Below, piece after piece: positions 59,895-64,000 of a stretch of 64,000 nt of DNA (position 1 is the stretch's first letter; every line of letters begins with the position of its first letter). The DNA lies in assembly GCA_004794785.1 (NCBI GenBank), contig SJOL01004449.1, forward strand, positions 171,647-235,646. Direction: 5' to 3'. This DNA comes from Opisthorchis felineus. Lineage: Eukaryota; Platyhelminthes; Trematoda; Opisthorchiida; Opisthorchiidae. The notes beneath the pieces were generated by a model. That model had not been told where the DNA came from. It worked only from the letters and a program-made list of their open reading frames with translations, and searched no databases. The translations under genes and the position numbers were made by a program.

Positions 59895-61034
59895 TAACGC
59901 TTGTTCATGTTTATTGGTTTGAAACGAAGGCCTGAATTTATAGAGTTAAGAACAGTCTGGGTAATGTGACCAGAGTTAAAACAACCTACGCTGCATGGGC
60001 TGAGGTTACTTTCCGATAGCTCATACCGAAGAATAGGGATTCTTGAAGTATCCTACTTGACACCATTAACTCAAAATGCCGACCCACATGGGAGTGAGAG
60101 AAAGGAAGGTTCTGCTTTCAGGCTCTACTCATACTCTGTAGCTCAGTAGGATTACCCTAAGAATAGCTTTTGTTGGGGTTTTTGGTGGAGATGAATCATC
60201 TAATCCACCTGTTTGTGAGTGACTGGCCTAGAACAGAAGAGAAGGGAGCAGCATACGAGCCTTTGATCCCTGAAGCTAATGCCTACAACATGTGTTTTTT
60301 AATCAACAAATAGCTCCTTAAATTATTTGGACTGTACTGAAAATGAGAAGATGGTTACAGTCAACCTTTCGGAAGCCCGGGTGTGTGATTTTTAGAAATG
60401 GCTTCCTTTGGAAGAAAGCGCTACTGTTTCCACAGGAACGAAAATGCTAGCCATCTGGAAAAACTAAATTTAAAACCCAGGATTTTACTTCCGACTTGCC
60501 TCTCAAAACGATTACCCGTCGTACGTAACAAACTGCTTCTTGTCTGGCTAGATCCTTTGGTGTTCCTAGAATGTTTGCGATTCCGGGTATAGAACACCAA
60601 CCAGAAAAGCCCTTGGAATCATTGCAGCACTGATGGGCAACTACTACCTTAAGTTGGTAACAATGCGTCTGGAAAGAGCCTGTATGTCAGATCTATAGTA
60701 AAATAAAATCGGTTAAAGAGCTCAGTCGAGGAGTTTAGAGGATCGACAGCTTGATGAAGTTTTAGTCGAAATTTCATACAGTTTGTGAAATTAATGCCCA
60801 CCGAAACGCTAAAGAACATTGTACGACTGCTTTACCCTCATTGGGAGTAGTCAGCACCGTGCATTTCACAAATCCCCAGATAGGTTATAATCCGTCAATT
60901 TCCTAAGTGGAGGTGCCATCAACAGCTGCGGTTATGCAGCCCCTCGTACCTTAATCACGGAATTCACATCACGTCTTGACTGGCTATTCAAGTGATGAAT
61001 TTCCAGATGGAAGGCTTACTTAAACTGCCGACCA
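59895..61034. other. No supported gene
   Basis: Short frames only. The sequence tgtagctcagtagg at 60,137 looks like a tRNA A box but no B box follows. Confidence 0.45.
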
Positions 61035-61145
61035 GCCACAGCTGGCCGAACGGTTGAGTTTTCAACTGCCACCTGGCAGAATGCGCTTTGAACTGTCCCT
61101 GGAGATTCGTGAGATTCCCTCTGCTGATGATTCACAATAAGACTA
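61035..61145 (+). repeat. tRNA-derived SINE copy
   Basis: An A-box-like GCTGGCCGAACGGTTGAG at 61,041-61,058 matches the start of Leu/Ser tRNAs. A decayed B box (ctttgaactgtccc) follows about 30 bases later, then the shared SINE segment gagattccctctgctgatga also found at 22,830-22,860. The A-box/B-box order and spacing fit a pol III-derived repeat. Confidence 0.58.
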
Positions 61146-62086
61146 AATTAGCTATACACTGCCTTTTGACACAAACTGATTTCACTTATAGATCCTCGGC
61201 TTTCCTCATACTGCTAACAAATCAGGATGTGCCAAGATAATACCGGTTGTAATCGACTCATTCTGGGCCCATTGGAATATGCTTTTCAGGTTGCAGGTTT
61301 CAAACCTGATGAAAAACTGCTAGTTTATCTGAACTAAAGAGGAACTTTGCAGCATCATTCGTGATGCAAATGCCGTAAATATTATTAGACTGAACAAGAG
61401 AATCAGTTTTTGTCTGACCTTCACGATCTTACTCACCCATTTGTCTAAATAAACCCGAAAGTCCTCGCTAAGTTAATTATTTTGCTTATATATTGGACTC
61501 TAACTCTGTTTGGACGTTCTGTATCATTTTTCCAGCCAATTTGTAGGGCACCTCTATTTGCCCACCAAGCTTTTACTCTGATTTGCGCTTTTTACACTTT
61601 GCCGATAAGACTAATGAACAACATACACTTAACACCACAATGACGTTTGTGAGTTGTAACTGTCGTAGTTAATGCTACTTTATGGCTGTGGTTGGCGCTT
61701 TTTGTTGGCAAAAGCGTATCGGCTGTGATTTGTAGACTCGACATTTTAAGAAATCCGAAATCTAGTACTGCACAGTCAGCCCTAGTCGTGTAGACACAAG
61801 TAATCAAGCCCATAAATTCAGACATTTTCGTCAAATATTATTCATGCCACCACAAGTAGGGCGATGGGTGCATTCTTTTTGCCATCGGTACGCTACATCC
61901 AAGTAAAATCAGGTGCTTCTGACACTTAGCCGAATATGGCTGAGAAAGTTATAGGTTTAAGCCAGAAAGGGAAATCACTCTACACTAGGAATTCGGCAAT
62001 CACGGTGCATCGTTACTTATTTCCCTCCATTTAGACACAAAAACTCACCCAATGACCGATCCATCTATGTATACCTGTATATCTAT
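61146..62086. other. No supported gene
   Basis: No domain, splice chain or repeat was recognised. Confidence 0.45.
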
Positions 62087-62120
62087 GCTGTTCTATTCTA
62101 TTCTGTTCTATTCTGTTTTA
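62087..62120. repeat. Pentanucleotide microsatellite (TTCTA/TTCTG)
   Basis: Six to seven imperfect units of TTCTA or TTCTG lie in tandem from about 62,088 to 62,118. Confidence 0.85.
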
Positions 62121-64000
62121 CCCACCTATTCTATTTCCTAATAATTCAATTATTCTCACTAACTGTAATGCTACTTTTAAGAGTATTTGTGTAAAATCAA
62201 ATATATCTCCTCAGAAGCTAACCTACCGTTAGTTAAATAGGTCTATACTTACCGCACACACATCCAACAAACCATGATGTATTACTAATTTGTTGCAAGT
62301 TAGTACAAGGCAAGAAAATTTAATTCAGGCAACATAAGCGAAGTTTATGTCCATGTCAATGCACAAATTACTAGGGATTTGTTCGGTGAATCTGACACAT
62401 ATTTCACATCGTGTCGACCACCCATGGGGTTGCTGGCGTCCGTACACCTACACGACTGACAAGTACATCAAAGTGGAACACCTGCGCTTCATTATCTCAA
62501 TTCCTGTCACCTTCATCAGTTCTTTTTATTATGTTGTACTTTGGTTCTACTCGGAACATTTTAGCTCACCACTGGTTTACTGCATGACAACTGTGCGAAT
62601 TTTTGGAAGCCGCTGCTATGTAATAAACCCCTATAAGAACTAATGGTTGTGAAATGATTTCAGTCTGTTCAGAAGTCGTCAGCAAAACTGCAATCTATTG
62701 TTACATGAATCAAACTAAAAACTTTACTGATGATATTCAAGGTACATATTAACCTTTTCTTTGTAAGCGATTCACCACGACTACGAAAAGATGCTTGGTA
62801 GCACCCTTCTGTGAAGCAACTCATTACGAGAATTAGATGAACCCCGTGAATGTGGCCCGGAAATGCATATCTTTCTGTAGATTAAAAGTCTGGTGTGGAT
62901 GATCTGCTCTTGCACTACCTCAATGTGTTGTAGGGTGCAGTTCCCACGTACCTCGTGCATCACTGCACATCAGGTTACTCTTCTCCCATTCGTGAGCTTA
63001 CCGATGACAGCCCGCATCGCCCATGAGTCTTTGATGTAACTGGTGAGACAAGTGAAGGTTTATCAGATTTTTACCACGTGTCGTTCATTGCTGTGGATGA
63101 CAAAAAGAACCAAAATCTAGAGTCCGGTGCACATGGCATCACACAGTGACAAAAATATACAGCTCTTTGAGGTGGCAAGCATCTAACCAAACCCATATCT
63201 GCTACTACGTGAATAAAGATCAGGAATTCCATAATATTTTCTTCTAAACACAAATGATTTAAACCGAGCTACAGAGGACGCTTACTCTTTGTCTCCCATA
63301 CGCAATGGTGTTTTACACGTAAATCACCCCTTGACCGGCTAATGGATCCACAGCTTATATCGGCCAGGTACGTTAACACATGACTTCCATAATTGTCATA
63401 CAAATAATTTGAGGAGATTTGTAGGAGCGTAGACGGGAATTTGGTGGACATTGAAATAAACGGTCGACTTAAGCAAAAAAGGGGCTTGCTAAAGAATTAT
63501 TCATGCTTTTTGCTCGTACTTTGTAATTGGACCTTTGATTTCAAGATTCCTGCTCCAAATTTTTCTTCTCAGAGAACTTCTCCCGTTTACAAGACTGCTA
63601 AGGGTAATATTCAAGCACTGATCTCGCAACCGAAACGTCTGAAAAAAAGTAATTTTATTCTCCAATCACGCACATCACAAAGCACCCAATAATTTATACT
63701 AAAATATTTCTTAGCCAGCCAGTTGCGTAACTTCTCTTCGGTGATGCATTGCAAATTCTATTCATTCAGCTACAGGGTCAATAAATACACGTTTTTTTTC
63801 ACGGCACATACCCAGTGTTTGACCACACGTCTCCCATTATCTACTTTGGAACGTTTCGACGGTCTTAGGAAGATCGATCGTTAGTTGTGATTGCCTGCAC
63901 ATTCACCTCGAGTTAGGAACGTAACTTTCCAAATAAGAAGATCATTTGTTGATACTTTTTGGATACTTTCTGTCCCAAGATGTGATATTTTGTTCAAACG
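62121..64000. other. No firmly supported gene
   Basis: A plus-strand stretch at 63,029-63,150 reads VFDVTGETSEGLSDFYHVSF then IAVDDKKNQNLESGAHGI between two stops. It is protein-like, but lacks splice sites and family. Remaining frames are short. Confidence 0.35.

Noticed and set aside
60130..60190. tRNA gene suggested by tgtagctcagtagg
   Set aside because: No B box and no acceptor-stem pairing at tRNA spacing.
62895..63150. Protein-like text including GVDDLLLHYL and DFYHVSFIAVDD, considered as a retroelement polymerase
   Set aside because: No ordered set of RT or integrase motifs and stops between the pieces.
1..64000. CRISPR arrays, bacterial operons, rRNA, organellar genes
   Set aside because: No direct-repeat arrays, no tightly packed frames and no conserved RNA sequence were seen; the window is nuclear eukaryotic in character.

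Overview
This window looks like nuclear DNA of a flatworm, most likely a digenean fluke. There are no operons, no ribosome-binding sites and no rRNA. About 40% GC by eye, long stretches without coding signal, and short open segments bounded by GT-AG splice signals all point to an intron-rich animal genome. The fluke assignment rests on the non-LTR retrotransposon remnants, whose protein fragments (for example [28 protein letters not shown]) match, from memory, the elements that fill liver-fluke and related trematode genomes. No database search was possible.

The clearest host coding sequence is a pair of immunoglobulin-domain exons on the minus strand, at 47,266-47,448 and 4,179-4,538. Both begin and end in phase 1 and have good splice sites. 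The first carries the B-strand Cys and C-strand Trp of an N-terminal Ig domain; the second is a complete Ig domain with the DDADVYSCYV signature. They resemble nephrin/Kirre-type adhesion molecules and could be two exons of one large gene read right to left across most of the window.

Further exon candidates come from matched splice sites and reading phase, without recognisable family. Plus strand: 5,151-5,257, 24,665-24,790, 29,693-29,935, 41,079-41,191, a terminal exon at 42,012-42,145, and a compact cluster at 58,677-59,894. Minus strand: 40,211-40,458, a two-exon 3' end at 33,324-33,009 with a 46-nt intron, a signal-peptide-like first exon at 21,402-21,177, 10,094-9,958 and 5,113-4,806. 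Some of these are probably false.

Mobile elements are all decayed. Non-LTR remnants lie at about 985-1,580 (end of reverse transcriptase), 12,048-13,160 (reverse transcriptase from its B' motif to the C-terminus and 3' tail), 13,725-14,000 (badly decayed), 25,760-26,590 (endonuclease joined directly to the extreme C-terminus) and 49,510-50,050 (endonuclease of a second, RTE/BovB-like type). A degraded protein-like region at 15,160-16,850 is unassigned. Short tRNA-derived repeats occur near 22.4-22.9 kb and 61.1 kb, with weaker ones near 20.1 and 30.5 kb. The remaining sequence is best read as intron or intergenic DNA.
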